From NCBI GenBank assembly GCA_903847275.1, contig CAINDC010000071.1, positions 1 to 51,895 on the forward strand: a stretch of DNA of 51,895 bases. The letters are read 5' to 3'. The translations under genes and the position numbers were made by a program. The stretch comes from an uncultured Pseudomonadota bacterium. Its GTDB lineage: Bacteria > Pseudomonadota > Gammaproteobacteria > Methylococcales > Methylomonadaceae. Under the pieces are notes generated by a model. That model did not search any database, was not told the DNA's origin, and worked only from the letters and a program-made list of their open reading frames with translations. Below, piece after piece: positions 1-13,005 of this stretch (positions are counted from its first letter, which is position 1; the number at the start of each line of letters is the position of its first letter).

Positions 1-597
1 ACTGACTTCGGGCATTGCGAGGGGGGATAAAAATGCAAAAATCACATCGTATTTTGAAAAATTAACATCGAAAAAATTTCGGCGTGATGCCGTAAAATTC
101 GCCAGATTTTTGCCTCGCCACGCACTGATTAACCAAGGTAACGGCGCACGTTCTGAGGCTTCAACTTGCACAGTTGGTAATAGTTCGGCAACAGGAATTG
201 CCACTGAACCCACGCCTGCGCCTAAATCGGCAAATGTTTGAGTATTTTCTTTTTCCAACAACGCTATCACCGCTTCGGCGACTTCTGAAGACGATAAAAA
301 TAAAGGCACGTCACCACGAATTGTTCCCCAAAAAATCAGCGTCAATATCACCACGGTCAGCAAATAAATCCATGCTGGCAACGCCAACGTGAAACAAATA
401 AAAACGCTGGGCAAAAATAACAAATGTATCGGAATCCACCACGTCGGTTGGCGTAGCAAAAACGAATTACCAACCGCGAAACTACTTTGTGTAAATAGAA
501 AAACAATCGGATTGTGGAAAATAGGCTGCAAATAAGCAAGCCCTAGCGTTAGTAATAACGCGAAAATTTGACAAGCCAGAGCGCGTAAAATAGTCAT
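1..597 (-). CDS. Membrane-associated class I SAM-dependent methyltransferase-like protein, C-terminus cut by window edge
   Basis: Own translation of minus strand from ATG at 595-597: MTILRALACQIFALLLTLGLAYLQPIFHNP...FADLGAGVGSVAIPVAELLPTVQVEASERAPLPWLI...; N-terminal hydrophobic segments, then a motif-I-like DLGAGVGS. Open to the edge, so absent from the ORF track. Confidence 0.7.
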   Translation of the reverse strand, partial: MTILRALACQIFALLLTLGLAYLQPIFHNPIVFLFTQSSFAVGNSFLLRQPTWWIPIHLLFLPSVFICFTLALPAWIYLLTVVILTLIFWGTIRGDVPLFLSSSEVAEAVIALLEKENTQTFADLGAGVGSVAIPVAELLPTVQVEASERAPLPWLISAWRGKNLANFTASRRNFFDVNFSKYDVIFAFLSPLAMPEVS

Positions 598-1014
598 TTA
601 TTCAGTATCTTTACGGAATTCGCCTTCCAACACATTTTCATTTTTATTTGGAGGCACAAAAAAATGTTGCATGGCATAAGTGATTATTTTGCTGCGTAAC
701 GAAGGCAATAAACAAATCAACCCAACTGCATCTGTAATAAAACCTGGCGTAAGTAATAACGCGCCACCGAGCAAAATCAAAAAACCTTCTGCCAATTCGT
801 AGGCTGGCGTTTCTTGTCGTTTTATTGATTCTTGAAAACGTTGCCACGTCGCCAGCCCTTGTTGTTTCAGCAAAAAAGAACCTAATGCCGCACTCATAAT
901 AATTAAAAAAATCGTCGGAAATGCACCTAACACACTGCCAACTGCAAGTAATACATAAAGCTCTAAAAAAGAAATCACGATAATCGTGATAAAAAGGGAG
1001 CGAAAGATATTCAT
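598..1014 (-). CDS. fxsA: FxsA family membrane protein
   Basis: MNIFRSLFITIIVISFLELYVLLAVGSVLGAFPTIFLIIMSAALGSFLLKQQGLATWQRFQ...LLLTPGFITDAVGLICLLP is typical of FxsA; start moved to internal Met at 1014. Confidence 0.85.
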   Translation of the reverse strand: MNIFRSLFITIIVISFLELYVLLAVGSVLGAFPTIFLIIMSAALGSFLLKQQGLATWQRFQESIKRQETPAYELAEGFLILLGGALLLTPGFITDAVGLICLLPSLRSKIITYAMQHFFVPPNKNENVLEGEFRKDTE

Positions 1015-1125
1015 AAATAAAAACGAATTGAAGGTAAGAATGTTTCGACAATATAAAGGCAAATTCGCTTATTTTCTATGATAATGTTGTCGAACACGCC
1101 TAACTATTTAATTTTGGAGACGCTT

Positions 1126-1749
1126 ATGTCACGTTATCGTTTAATTTTAATTGTTTTCACTTTATTCAGTTCCCCCCTATTCGCCGCAGATTCACTTGAG
1201 CAATTAGTTCGAGATACAGCCGCATTAAAATTAAATCTTTTTGGCAATGAATTATTGCAACCCGAACAAGCTTTTGAGTTTTCCGCCAATGTTAAAAATG
1301 GCAATACGATTTATGTGAGTTGGGAAATCGCACCGAATTATTATTTGTACCGCGAAAAAATAAGGCTCGAATTGGTTAACAGCGACGGTGTGAAACTTGG
1401 CGATTATACGATTCCAAATGGGCTGCCAAAACACGATGAAGCGTTTGGCGATGTTGAGGTTTTGTCCGAAGACTTGAATTTCAACGTGCCGTTGTGGCGC
1501 GAAGATCATGGCGCACAAACCGTTAAATTGCGGGCGTATTTTCAAGGTTGCGCGGAACGTGGCGTGTGCTATCCACCGATGACAAAAGATGTGATGTTGG
1601 ATTTGCCCGTCGCGCATTCGCTTGAAGCGTTGCCTGAAATTGAGCCAACTGAATCACAAAATATCGGTGTGCCAATGACAATTTTGCTAATTTTTTCAGT
1701 CGTTGTGCTGATTTTGTCTGCGATAATTGCAATCCGTTTAAAAAAATAA
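1126..1749 (+). CDS. Free-standing DsbD N-terminal (alpha) domain protein with signal peptide and C-terminal TM anchor
   Basis: MSRYRLILIVFTLFSSPLFAADS signal peptide; YFQGCAERGVCYPPMTK matches the nDsbD active-site motif; ends with one hydrophobic helix and RLKK. Confidence 0.75.
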   Translation: MSRYRLILIVFTLFSSPLFAADSLEQLVRDTAALKLNLFGNELLQPEQAFEFSANVKNGNTIYVSWEIAPNYYLYREKIRLELVNSDGVKLGDYTIPNGLPKHDEAFGDVEVLSEDLNFNVPLWREDHGAQTVKLRAYFQGCAERGVCYPPMTKDVMLDLPVAHSLEALPEIEPTESQNIGVPMTILLIFSVVVLILSAIIAIRLKK

Positions 1750-1782
1750 ATTTCTAATTTTAAAAATTCATAAGGAAAAATC

Positions 1783-4581
1783 ATGGAAAAAACTTACGCA
1801 CCACACGATATTGAACAACGTTGGTATGAAAACTGGGAAAGCAAACAGTATTTCGCGCCAAGTGGCGAAGGCGAACCGTATTGCATCATGATTCCGCCGC
1901 CAAATGTGACGGGCAGTTTGCACATGGGACACGCTTTTCAAGACACGATTATGGATGCACTGACACGTTATCACCGTATGAAAGGTTGTAACACACTTTG
2001 GCAAGCAGGCACTGACCACGCGGGAATTGCGACCCAAATGGTGGTCGAACGTTTGTGCAATGCCGAAGGCAAAACGCGCCACGATTACGGACGTGAAAAA
2101 TTCATCGAAAAAATTTGGGAATGGAAAGGCGAATCGGGCGGCACAATTACCCGCCAATTACGCCGTATGGGTTCTTCTCTTGATTGGTCGCGCGAACGCT
2201 TCACAATGGACGAAGGAATGTCTGGTGCGGTGCAAGAAGTTTTCATCAATTTGTATAACGAAGGCTTAATTTATCGCGGCAAACGTTTGGTGAATTGGGA
2301 TCCTGTTTTGCACACGGCGGTTTCGGATTTAGAAGTTTTATCCGAAGAAGAAAACGGTTTTATGTGGCATTTGCGTTATCCGTTGTCGAATGGTCAAGGT
2401 CATTTAATTGTAGCAACCACACGCCCTGAAACCATGCTTGGCGATGCGGCAGTTGCTATCAATCCAAAAGATGAGCGTTATCAACATTTGCTTGGTGAAT
2501 TTGTCGAATTACCTTTGACGGGTCGGCGAATTCCCATTATTGCTGATGATTATGTTGACCCTGAATTTGGAACAGGTTGCGTAAAAATCACACCTGCTCA
2601 CGATTTCAACGATTACGAAGTCTGGACGCGCCACCGTCATCACGCCGTCATTCAAGATTTGCCACACGGCGGTTTGATTAACATTTTCACTATGAATGCG
2701 AGTGTGATTGATGACGCGCTGATTCCTGAAAAATATCGTGGTTTAGATCGTTTTGAAGCTCGCAAACAAATTGTGGCGGATTTTGAAGCGGCTGGTTTGC
2801 TTGAAAAAATTGCTGACCATAAATTGATGGTGCCACGCGGCGACCGTAGCCAAAGCGTCATCGAACCCTTTTTGACTGACCAATGGTATGTGAAAGTCGC
2901 GCCATTGGCTGAACCTGCAATTGCGGCGGTTGAAAATGGCGACATTAAATTTGTGCCAGACAATTGGAAAAACACTTATTTCGATTGGATGCGAAACATT
3001 AACGATTGGTGTATTTCGCGCCAAATTTGGTGGGGACATCGCATTCCAGCGTGGTACGACAACAAAGGCAGTATCTATGTCGGCGAATCAGAGCAAGCGA
3101 TTCGTGAAAAACATAATTTGCCAGCGGATTATCCATTGAAACAAGACGAAGACGTTTTAGATACTTGGTTTTCGTCAGCGTTGTGGCCTTTCTCGACTTT
3201 GGGTTGGGATGGCAAAAATGAACCTGATTATTTAAAAACCTTTTATCCCACCAGCGTTTTAGTCACAGGTTTTGACATCATTTTCTTCTGGGTGGCGCGG
3301 ATGATTATGATGGGCTTGAAATTCCGAGGCGAAGTGCCGTTCAAAGAAGTCTACATTCACGGTTTGGTGCGTGATGCCGAAGGGCAAAAAATGTCCAAAT
3401 CAAAAGGCAACGTGCTTGATCCGATTGATATTATCGACGGCATCGATTTAGAAACACTGGTTGCGAAACGCACAGCTGGCATGATGCAACCGCATTTGCA
3501 AAAGAAAATCGAACAAGCCACTCGCAAACAATTCCCTGACGGGATTCAATCTTACGGCACCGATGCGTTGCGTTTTACCTTTGCATCTTTGGCTTCGACG
3601 GGGCGTGATATTCGTTTTGATATGGCTCGCACCGAAGGTTATCGCAATTTCTGTAACAAATTGTGGAATGCCGCGCGTTACGTTTTGATGAACACCGAAG
3701 AACACGATTGCGGCATCACGGGTGAATGTGAATTTTCACACGTTGACCGTTGGATTGTGGCGCGTTTGAATCAAGTGATTTCAACGACCAGCCACGCAAT
3801 TGATAACTACCGTTTCGATTTGGCGGCGCAAGCGATTTACGATTTCACTTGGAACGAATACTGCGATTGGTATTTGGAACTCGCAAAAGTGTCATTGCAA
3901 TCCGATGACGAATTCGCGCAGCGTGGTACGAAGAAAACTTTGTTAGATGTATTAGAAACGATCTTACGTTTAGCACATCCGATTATTCCGTTTATTACCG
4001 AAGAAATTTGGCAACGTGTTGCGCCATTAGCAGGCGTTGAAGGCGATACAATTATGTTGCAGCCTTATCCGATTGCAGATGAATCAGAAATTTATCAAAA
4101 TGCCATCGAAAATATGGATTGGCTGATGGCGGTGATTTTGGGCGTGCGTCGAATTCGCGGCGAAATGAACATTGCACCAAGCAAACCATTACCTGTTTTA
4201 TTGCAACACGGCAGCGAGCAAGACGCGCAACGCTTAGAAACCAATCGTGTTTATTTGAACAGATTGGCGCGTTTAGAAACCATAACGTGGTTGAATGTCG
4301 ATGAAGTTGCGCCTGAATCAGCGATTGCAATTGTCGGTGAAATGCAAATTTTGATTCCAATTGCAGGTTTGATTGATAAAACAGCTGAATTAGCACGTCT
4401 CGATAAAGAAATTGCCAAAATTCAAACCGAATTGGAACGCATTGAAGTGAAATTAAGCAATCCATCGTTTGTTGAAAAAGCACCCGCCGCCGTTCTTGAA
4501 AAAGAGCGTTCACGTTTAGCTGAATTACAATCGACGCTCGGTAATTTGCAAGCGCAACACGTTAAAATTAGCGCGTTATAA
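1783..4581 (+). CDS. valS: Valyl-tRNA synthetase
   Basis: 932 aa; [15 protein letters not shown] (HIGH-like), [12 protein letters not shown] (KMSKS), C-terminal coiled coil. Confidence 0.97.
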   Translation: MEKTYAPHDIEQRWYENWESKQYFAPSGEGEPYCIMIPPPNVTGSLHMGHAFQDTIMDALTRYHRMKGCNTLWQAGTDHAGIATQMVVERLCNAEGKTRHDYGREKFIEKIWEWKGESGGTITRQLRRMGSSLDWSRERFTMDEGMSGAVQEVFINLYNEGLIYRGKRLVNWDPVLHTAVSDLEVLSEEENGFMWHLRYPLSNGQGHLIVATTRPETMLGDAAVAINPKDERYQHLLGEFVELPLTGRRIPIIADDYVDPEFGTGCVKITPAHDFNDYEVWTRHRHHAVIQDLPHGGLINIFTMNASVIDDALIPEKYRGLDRFEARKQIVADFEAAGLLEKIADHKLMVPRGDRSQSVIEPFLTDQWYVKVAPLAEPAIAAVENGDIKFVPDNWKNTYFDWMRNINDWCISRQIWWGHRIPAWYDNKGSIYVGESEQAIREKHNLPADYPLKQDEDVLDTWFSSALWPFSTLGWDGKNEPDYLKTFYPTSVLVTGFDIIFFWVARMIMMGLKFRGEVPFKEVYIHGLVRDAEGQKMSKSKGNVLDPIDIIDGIDLETLVAKRTAGMMQPHLQKKIEQATRKQFPDGIQSYGTDALRFTFASLASTGRDIRFDMARTEGYRNFCNKLWNAARYVLMNTEEHDCGITGECEFSHVDRWIVARLNQVISTTSHAIDNYRFDLAAQAIYDFTWNEYCDWYLELAKVSLQSDDEFAQRGTKKTLLDVLETILRLAHPIIPFITEEIWQRVAPLAGVEGDTIMLQPYPIADESEIYQNAIENMDWLMAVILGVRRIRGEMNIAPSKPLPVLLQHGSEQDAQRLETNRVYLNRLARLETITWLNVDEVAPESAIAIVGEMQILIPIAGLIDKTAELARLDKEIAKIQTELERIEVKLSNPSFVEKAPAAVLEKERSRLAELQSTLGNLQAQHVKISAL

Positions 4582-4587
4582 GTATCT

Positions 4588-4626
4588 AAAAATGAGCTTG
4601 TCATTTTCTTTGACAAGCTCATTTCG
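4588..4626. terminator. Bidirectional intrinsic terminator between convergent valS and uvrD
   Basis: Perfect 14-bp stem AAATGAGCTTGTCA / TGACAAGCTCATTT (4590-4603 / 4611-4624). Confidence 0.8.
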
Positions 4627-4636
4627 TTTTAAAATG

Positions 4637-6802
4637 TCAAAGATAAATCGTCATCAACCAGCGTGAATCGCCTCGAAATTTAATTAACGCTCTCTCCTTT
4701 TCACCCTCACCTTCTATATTTAAAATCACTCCGTTTCCAAATGTGGCGTGATTTACCTTTTGTCCTATTTGATAGTGGCTGTCTGTTTTAATTTCAGATG
4801 GTAGTGTGGTTGCAGAAAAAGTAGATATTCTTGCAGTCACTGGTCGCGATACATTACTTTTAGGTCGAATTTCATCGAGCAATTCTTTAGGCAATTCACC
4901 TAAAAAACGCGATTTGCTTGGTGTAGTTTCACGTCCGTATAAAAAACGTTTTTCAGCGTGCGTGATATACAGTTTTTGCATCGCTCGCGTAATGCCGACA
5001 TAGCACAATCGGCGTTCTTCTTCCAATCGCCCAGCCTCGTAAATTGATTTTTGTGCTGGAAATAAACCTTCTTCTACACCAACCAAAAAAACGAGCGGAA
5101 ATTCCAAACCCTTTGCTGTGTGTAATGTCATTAATTGCACACAATCCTCAAATTCATCTGCTTGTGGTTCACTCGATTCTAAAACTGCATAACTTAAAAA
5201 TGCCGCTAGTTCAGACAAATTTTCTTCTTCATCGGGCTTGTATTTAAATGCGGCAGCGGCATTCACTAACTCTTTTAGGTTTTCAACTTTGTCTGCACTT
5301 TTTTCGACTTTGTCTTGTGAATAAAATGCCATTAAGCCGCTTTGTTCAATTACAAACTGGACTTTTTCACCCAAAGATAAGTCCATTGTTCGATTCTCGA
5401 ACTGCATGATTAAATCTAAAAAATTAGATAACGAATTTGCAGCGCGTGCGCTTAATTTTTGTTCCTCTGATAATGAAACAGCAGCTATCCACAATGAAAC
5501 CTGTTTTTCATTTGCCAATTGACGTAACGCATCAATTGTTTTTGCTCCCATGCCGCGTGTGGGTGTATTTACAATGCGATCGAACGCCGCATCATCATCG
5601 GGATTTGCCAATAAACGTAAATAAGCCAGCGCGTTTTTAATTTCTGCACGATCAAAAAAGCGTAATCCACCATAAACGCGATATGGCGTTTTGGTTAACA
5701 TCAATTGCTCTTCAAACTGACGAGATTGCGCGTTAGAACGATATAAAATTGCTACATCATTGCGTTTATTTCCAGCTTCGACCCAATTCTGAATCCGTTC
5801 CACAACATATTTTGCTTCGTCTTTTTCATCATAGGCGGCATAAACCGCAATTTTTTCACCGTCCGACATTTCTGTCCATAAGGCTTTGCCCATGCGTCCT
5901 TTATTGTTAGCGATAATTTCATTTGCAGCTTTAAGAATCGCACCTGTGGAGCGGTAATTTTGCTCTAATTTAATGACTTTATGTTGAGGATAATGCGATT
6001 GGAATTTGTAAATGTTTTCGATTTTCGCGCCACGCCAACCATAAATTGCTTGATCATCGTCACCAACAACAAAAAGATTGTCACGATTCGGACTTAATAA
6101 GGTTAACCACGCATATTGAATGTGATTTGTGTCTTGAAATTCATCAACATGAATTTGACTAAATCGCTCTTGATATTGAATACGCAAGTTTTCATCATCA
6201 CGCAATAATTCATAAACCCGCAATAATAATTCTGCAAAATCTACTACGCCAGAACGCTCGCATAATGCTTCATAATCCCTATAAATTCGTAGAAAACGGC
6301 GTGTATTTTTATCTGTACTTTGAATAATATCTTTGCTTCGCAAACCCGCATCTTTTTGCTCATTGATAAACCAAAGCACTTCTTTTGCGGGTAATTCTTT
6401 TTCATCAATTTTTAAATCGCTCAACAAGCGTTTAATCAAGCGTTGCTGGTCATTAGAATCGAGAACCTGAAAATCCTTCGGCAATCCCGCTTGTTCGGCA
6501 TGACGACGTAAAATACGATGCGCGATACCGTGAAATGTACCAATCCACATCGCTGACGCGCTATTTTCCAACAACGATTCAACTCGCCCACGCATTTCAT
6601 TGGCAGCTTTATTGGTGAAAGTCACAGCAAGAATACTTTGCGGCGATACGTCATTGACTTGAATTTGCCATACGATACGATGAACTAAAACGCGCGTCTT
6701 TCCACTGCCAGCCCCCGCTAAAATCAACATAGCTTGCGAAGGTGCCGTGACAGCAGCGCGTTGTGCGTCATTTAATGGCGCGATAATTGAGGTTATATCC
6801 AT
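4637..6802 (-). CDS. uvrD: UvrD/PcrA-type superfamily I DNA helicase
   Basis: 721 aa; LNDAQRAAVTAP, AGAGSGKTRVL Walker A, DEFQDTN, VVGDDDQAIYGWRGA, LMTLHTAKGLEFP, C-terminal VNHATFGNGVIL tail. Confidence 0.93.
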   Translation of the reverse strand: MDITSIIAPLNDAQRAAVTAPSQAMLILAGAGSGKTRVLVHRIVWQIQVNDVSPQSILAVTFTNKAANEMRGRVESLLENSASAMWIGTFHGIAHRILRRHAEQAGLPKDFQVLDSNDQQRLIKRLLSDLKIDEKELPAKEVLWFINEQKDAGLRSKDIIQSTDKNTRRFLRIYRDYEALCERSGVVDFAELLLRVYELLRDDENLRIQYQERFSQIHVDEFQDTNHIQYAWLTLLSPNRDNLFVVGDDDQAIYGWRGAKIENIYKFQSHYPQHKVIKLEQNYRSTGAILKAANEIIANNKGRMGKALWTEMSDGEKIAVYAAYDEKDEAKYVVERIQNWVEAGNKRNDVAILYRSNAQSRQFEEQLMLTKTPYRVYGGLRFFDRAEIKNALAYLRLLANPDDDAAFDRIVNTPTRGMGAKTIDALRQLANEKQVSLWIAAVSLSEEQKLSARAANSLSNFLDLIMQFENRTMDLSLGEKVQFVIEQSGLMAFYSQDKVEKSADKVENLKELVNAAAAFKYKPDEEENLSELAAFLSYAVLESSEPQADEFEDCVQLMTLHTAKGLEFPLVFLVGVEEGLFPAQKSIYEAGRLEEERRLCYVGITRAMQKLYITHAEKRFLYGRETTPSKSRFLGELPKELLDEIRPKSNVSRPVTARISTFSATTLPSEIKTDSHYQIGQKVNHATFGNGVILNIEGEGEKERALIKFRGDSRWLMTIYL

Positions 6803-6809
6803 ATTTTGA

Positions 6810-6837
6810 TTGCAGATTTTTAGCAGCTGTGTATAGT
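6810..6837 (+). promoter_or_regulatory. Candidate sigma70 promoter for DUF2892 gene
   Basis: TTGCAG - 16 nt - TATAGT in the uvrD/DUF2892 divergent intergenic region. Confidence 0.4.
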
Positions 6838-6905
6838 TTCGAGGCTAGCAAAGCTGATTACTCAGCTTGTTTTTCGATAACGATTTACACAGTGAGGGTT
6901 TAAAA

Positions 6906-7118
6906 ATGAATTTTGATTATAAACGTTTGATTAAATTTGAATTAAACATAAATGAAAGACAAAAAAAATACCGTCTATATTCTGGTATTGCAGCTTTAGT
7001 GACTTCTATTTTTTTAGCAAGTATTCCTTTGTTGTTAATTGGTCTAATTTTGACTGCTGAAGGATATTTTGGCTGGTGTCCACTTTGCTCTGCGTTAGAC
7101 AATAAGTGCAAATTCTAG
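6906..7118 (+). CDS. DUF2892 (YgaP-like TM) small membrane protein
   Basis: MNFDYKRLIKFELNINERQKKYRLYSGIAALVTSIFLASIPLLLIGLILTAEGYFGWCPLCSALDNKCKF; typical length and terminal Cys pattern. Confidence 0.65.
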   Translation: MNFDYKRLIKFELNINERQKKYRLYSGIAALVTSIFLASIPLLLIGLILTAEGYFGWCPLCSALDNKCKF

Positions 7119-7129
7119 TTTCAAAAAAC

Positions 7130-7160
7130 AAACGCATTATCACAATGTGATAATGCGTTT
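7130..7160. terminator. Hairpin between the DUF2892 gene and the DUF3422 gene
   Basis: Perfect 14-bp stem AAACGCATTATCAC / GTGATAATGCGTTT, loop AAT, followed by atcttatttt. Confidence 0.65.
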
Positions 7161-7195
7161 ATCTTATTTTCATCGCTCTAATCTGCACTTTTTTC

Positions 7196-8488
7196 GTGAC
7201 AACTATTTATCCCATTCCTGAAAATCACGCACAACGTTTTGTGTTGCACAACGAAGTTCATGCACGTTCTTCGATAATTCGAGGTTTGCCTGGACGAGCC
7301 AGTCATTTGGCATTATCACGTTCCAACAATGAAAAAATTCAAGAACGTCAACATTTAAACCAACTTTGCGAACGTTTTGGTGTTGCTGCACCTACTGCTG
7401 ATGCAGATCATTTTAGTGCTGCATTCGACACCTTTCAAATTCGCTGGGAACAACATGGTGAATTCAGCACTTATACATTTTATGTGCAGGGTGCAGAAGA
7501 ACAACCGTTTACAGAACCTGCTTTAAAGAAAGTACCCGCTGATTGGTTATCATCATTAACAGGCACAGTTCTCGTCGCAACTCATGCTTCGATTGTGGAG
7601 ATAAGTGAAAGTATCGCACCCGATTTAGTTAAAATCGCGCCTTTTTTTGCGAGCAATTTACTAATTGGATCAACCGTTGCAGGCGGTGCCGCATCTGTAT
7701 TTACAGATTTTCGTATTCATGTTGATGGCTTTAGTCGTTTTTTAATTATCAATAAAAATTTGCGTGTAGAACAAGGCGCACGGCTAATGCGTCGATTATT
7801 TGAAATTGAAAATTATCGCGTTCTTGCGTTACTTGCATTTCCAATTGCACGCAAACTTTATCCCGAATTAAAAAAAGCAGATCAACAACTTTATACCATT
7901 ACCAATGCGATGACGCAGTCGGCAGGAAATGATGCCAAATTACTCGACGAATTAACAATACTTGCGGCTGAAATTGAAAATCATATTTCGAGTAATCATT
8001 TACGTTTTGCGGCTGCTAGCGCATATTATAATTTGGTAGAGCAACGTTTAATTGATTTACGCGAAGTGCGAATTCAAGGAACTCAGACAATTGGTGAATT
8101 TATCAAGTGGCGACTTGAACCAGCCGTAAATACTTGTCGTTCAACTTCAAATCGCTTTACTTCACTTTCGGAAAGAGTTGGCAATACAAGTCAATTATTA
8201 CGGACGCGAGTTGATATTATTATTGAACGACAAAATCAAGGTTTACTCACGTCGATGGATTTACGCGCTAAAATGCAATTACGAATGCAACAGATGGTTG
8301 AAGGCATTTCAATCGTCGCAATTACTTATTACGCAGCAAGTTTGATTCGTGCAATGGCAGAAACAATGCACGCTTTAGGCTGGCAAGTTAATCCAGAAAT
8401 TGTTGAAGGCGCGGTAGTGCCATTTATTTTAATCGGTATCGGCTTAGGCTTTAAGCGCATTCATCACATTATTAAAAATACGGACTGA
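7196..8488 (+). CDS. DUF3422 family membrane protein (GTG start)
   Basis: 430 aa; HNEVHARSSIIRGLPGRASHLA near the N-terminus and two C-terminal TM segments, as in DUF3422. Confidence 0.8.
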   Translation: MTTIYPIPENHAQRFVLHNEVHARSSIIRGLPGRASHLALSRSNNEKIQERQHLNQLCERFGVAAPTADADHFSAAFDTFQIRWEQHGEFSTYTFYVQGAEEQPFTEPALKKVPADWLSSLTGTVLVATHASIVEISESIAPDLVKIAPFFASNLLIGSTVAGGAASVFTDFRIHVDGFSRFLIINKNLRVEQGARLMRRLFEIENYRVLALLAFPIARKLYPELKKADQQLYTITNAMTQSAGNDAKLLDELTILAAEIENHISSNHLRFAAASAYYNLVEQRLIDLREVRIQGTQTIGEFIKWRLEPAVNTCRSTSNRFTSLSERVGNTSQLLRTRVDIIIERQNQGLLTSMDLRAKMQLRMQQMVEGISIVAITYYAASLIRAMAETMHALGWQVNPEIVEGAVVPFILIGIGLGFKRIHHIIKNTD

Positions 8489-8575
8489 TTTCGTAACTCG
8501 TTTTTTAGAGTATCGCCCTTATAATAATCAGAGAGGTTAATCCTCTAATTTTTTCAATTTTTAACATCAGAGTTT

Positions 8576-10506
<1,931 letters not shown>

Positions 10507-10517
10507 AAAATAGGACA

Positions 10518-10546
10518 AAAAAACGCCTGTTAAACAGGCGTTTTTA
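10518..10546. terminator. Bidirectional intrinsic terminator between convergent dapB and rplQ
   Basis: AAACGCCTGT taa ACAGGCGTTT flanked by A and T tracts. Confidence 0.85.
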
Positions 10547-10553
10547 TATAAAT

Positions 10554-10916
10554 TTAAATTTCCCTATCTACAAGTTCCACATACGCCATAGGCGCATTGT
10601 CACCTGATCTAAAGCCGCATTTCATAATGCGTAAATAGCCACCTGCTCTATTCTTGTAGCGAGGCCCCAATTCATTAAATAACTTAGTTACCATATCGCG
10701 ATCACGTAAACGAGCGAATGCCAAACGTCTTTTAGCGACATTATCTTCTTTAGATAAAGTAATTAATGGTTCCGCGAAACTTCTAAGTTCTTTTGCTTTA
10801 GGTAATGTGGTTTTAATTAACTCATGTTTAAATAATGAATTTGTCATATTGCTAAATAGTGCCTTACGATGGCTACTATTCATGTTAAGTTGTCTACCAG
10901 ATTTACGATGTCTCAT
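10554..10916 (-). CDS. rplQ: 50S ribosomal protein L17
   Basis: [24 protein letters not shown]. Confidence 0.97.
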   Translation of the reverse strand: MRHRKSGRQLNMNSSHRKALFSNMTNSLFKHELIKTTLPKAKELRSFAEPLITLSKEDNVAKRRLAFARLRDRDMVTKLFNELGPRYKNRAGGYLRIMKCGFRSGDNAPMAYVELVDREI

Positions 10917-10934
10917 GTTGAAATAACCTAAAAT

Positions 10935-11954
10935 TTAATGTGATATGGATTGATTATGCTCGGCAAGATGCTCAGGGGGCCAATTTTCAAGACGCATCCC
11001 TAGTGACAACCCCTTCAATGCCAAAATATCTTTAATTTCAGTTAAAGATTTTCTACCTAAATTGGGAGTTTTCAACAATTCAACCTCTGTACGTTGAATT
11101 AAATCACCGATATAAAAAATATTTTCAGCTTTCAAACAATTTGCTGAACGTACAGTTAATTCTAAATCATCCACTGGACGCAGCAGCACAGGATCGATGG
11201 ATTCATCTGGTGATAAGTATTCGACTCTAGGCTGCTCACTTACTTTTTCAAAATCGACAAACACAGAAAGCTGATCGTGAATAATTGTCGCTGCAAGTTT
11301 AATAGTTTGCTCTGGATCAACAGTACCATTTGTTTCCAAGTCAATAATTAACTTGTCTAAATTAGTACGTTGCTCAACTCGAGTGCTTTCAACTTGATAG
11401 GAAACTCGCGTCACAGGACTAAATGACGCATCTAAATGTAATGTACCAACTGGAAAATTAATATCTGAATTCAATTTTCGAACGCTCGCTGGTTCATAAC
11501 CACGACCACGATCTACTCTGATTTTCATGCTTAATACGCCAGCTTGCGTCAGATTAGCAATCACTGAATCTGGATTTAAAATTTCCACAAATGGTGGTAA
11601 ATCAATATCGGATGCAGTAACCACCCCTTCACCGCTTTTTGACAAATTTAATTCAGCTTCATCTTTGCCATGAATTATAATTGCCAGTTTCTTCAAATTT
11701 AATAAAATATCAATAACATCTTCATGTACACCTTCTATGGTGGTGTATTCGTGTAAAACGCCAATAATTTCTACTGAAGTAACTGCACAACCAGGAATCG
11801 TCGATAAGAGAACGCGCCTCAACGCATTCCCCAACGAATGCCCAAAACCGCGTTCTAAAGGCTCAATAATAATTCTTGAGTGATTTTGTGATTCACTTAC
11901 AACCTCAACCAACTTAGGCTTAAGTAAATTAGGGATAGAACTCAGCATCTGCAT
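10935..11954 (-). CDS. rpoA: RNA polymerase subunit alpha
   Basis: Alpha-NTD ([23 protein letters not shown]) and CTD ([29 protein letters not shown]). Confidence 0.98.
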   Translation of the reverse strand: MQMLSSIPNLLKPKLVEVVSESQNHSRIIIEPLERGFGHSLGNALRRVLLSTIPGCAVTSVEIIGVLHEYTTIEGVHEDVIDILLNLKKLAIIIHGKDEAELNLSKSGEGVVTASDIDLPPFVEILNPDSVIANLTQAGVLSMKIRVDRGRGYEPASVRKLNSDINFPVGTLHLDASFSPVTRVSYQVESTRVEQRTNLDKLIIDLETNGTVDPEQTIKLAATIIHDQLSVFVDFEKVSEQPRVEYLSPDESIDPVLLRPVDDLELTVRSANCLKAENIFYIGDLIQRTEVELLKTPNLGRKSLTEIKDILALKGLSLGMRLENWPPEHLAEHNQSISH

Positions 11955-11969
11955 TCCTCGGAACTATAA

Positions 11970-12590
11970 TTATTTAGAATAAAGTTCCACAACAAGTTGT
12001 TCATTAATATCTGCTCCTAAATCAACTCGATCAGGCAAACTAGTAAATGTTCCTATCATATCTTTAGAATTGACACTAACCCAGACAGGAAAACCGTACT
12101 GTTCAGTAACAGTAAGTGCGTCAATAATTCGTTGCTGCTTTTTAGCTTTTTCTCTAATAGTTAACACATCACCAGGAGAAACTTGATAAGACGGTATATT
12201 AATAAGTGTATTATTTACTTGAATCGACTTATGAGATACAAGCTGACGAGCTTCTGCTCTAGTACTTGCAAAACCCATGCGATACACTACGTTATCCAAT
12301 CTTGATTCTAAAAGGTTTAACAGGTTTTCGCCAGTAGCACCTTTTTTTAAATCAGCAGATTTATAGTAGTTTCTAAACTGTTTTTCTAATACACCATAAA
12401 TTCTACGTAAACGCTGTTTAGCTCGTAACTGTGTCGCGTAATCAGAATTACGCGCTCTTTTTGTACCGTGCTGTCCTGGTCGTTGATCCAATTTACATTT
12501 ATTTTCTAGAGACTTGCCTCTGCTTTTCAAAAATAAATCAGTGCCTTCTCTGCGACTCAACTTACAAGTAGGACCTAAATATCTTGCCAT
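11970..12590 (-). CDS. rpsD: 30S ribosomal protein S4
   Basis: [24 protein letters not shown]4 domain. Confidence 0.98.
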   Translation of the reverse strand: MARYLGPTCKLSRREGTDLFLKSRGKSLENKCKLDQRPGQHGTKRARNSDYATQLRAKQRLRRIYGVLEKQFRNYYKSADLKKGATGENLLNLLESRLDNVVYRMGFASTRAEARQLVSHKSIQVNNTLINIPSYQVSPGDVLTIREKAKKQQRIIDALTVTEQYGFPVWVSVNSKDMIGTFTSLPDRVDLGADINEQLVVELYSK

Positions 12591-12607
12591 ATTAATACTC
12601 CAGTTTT

Positions 12608-12994
12608 CTACACACGTCGTTTTTTAGGTGGACGGCAACCATTATGAGGAATGGGAGTTACATCAATAATATTATTGATTTTAAACCCCAGGTTATTCAA
12701 AGAACGTACTGCGGACTCACGTCCAGGTCCAGGCCCTTTAATTAATACGTCAAGGTTCTTCATACCATATTCTTGTGCAACTGCACCTGCTTTTTCAGCA
12801 GCGACTTGAGCAGCGAAAGGTGTACTTTTTCGTGAACCACGAAATCCAGAGCCACCTGAAGTAGCCCAGGAAAGAGCATTGCCTTTTCTATCAGTAATAG
12901 TAATAATTGTGTTATTAAACGACGCGTGAACGTGCGCTATACCATCAGCAACTTCTTTTTTTATGCGTTTTCTTGAACGATTTTGACTAGCCAT
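12608..12994 (-). CDS. rpsK: 30S ribosomal protein S11
   Basis: [40 protein letters not shown]. Confidence 0.98.
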   Translation of the reverse strand: MASQNRSRKRIKKEVADGIAHVHASFNNTIITITDRKGNALSWATSGGSGFRGSRKSTPFAAQVAAEKAGAVAQEYGMKNLDVLIKGPGPGRESAVRSLNNLGFKINNIIDVTPIPHNGCRPPKKRRV

Positions 12995-13005
12995 TAGTTC
13001 GAACT

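Noticed and set aside
974-990. Perfect palindrome ATCACGAT-A-ATCGTGAT
   Set aside because: Lies inside fxsA coding sequence (ITIIVIS region of a TM helix); one isolated 8-bp repeat with no paired partner site is not enough to call an operator.
644-1051. 135-aa minus-strand ORF overlapping fxsA in another frame
   Set aside because: Out-of-frame shadow of a recognisable gene; no family-like features.
4052-4513. 153-aa antisense ORF within valS
   Set aside because: Shadow ORF opposite a conserved gene; low-complexity composition and no RBS or domain signal.
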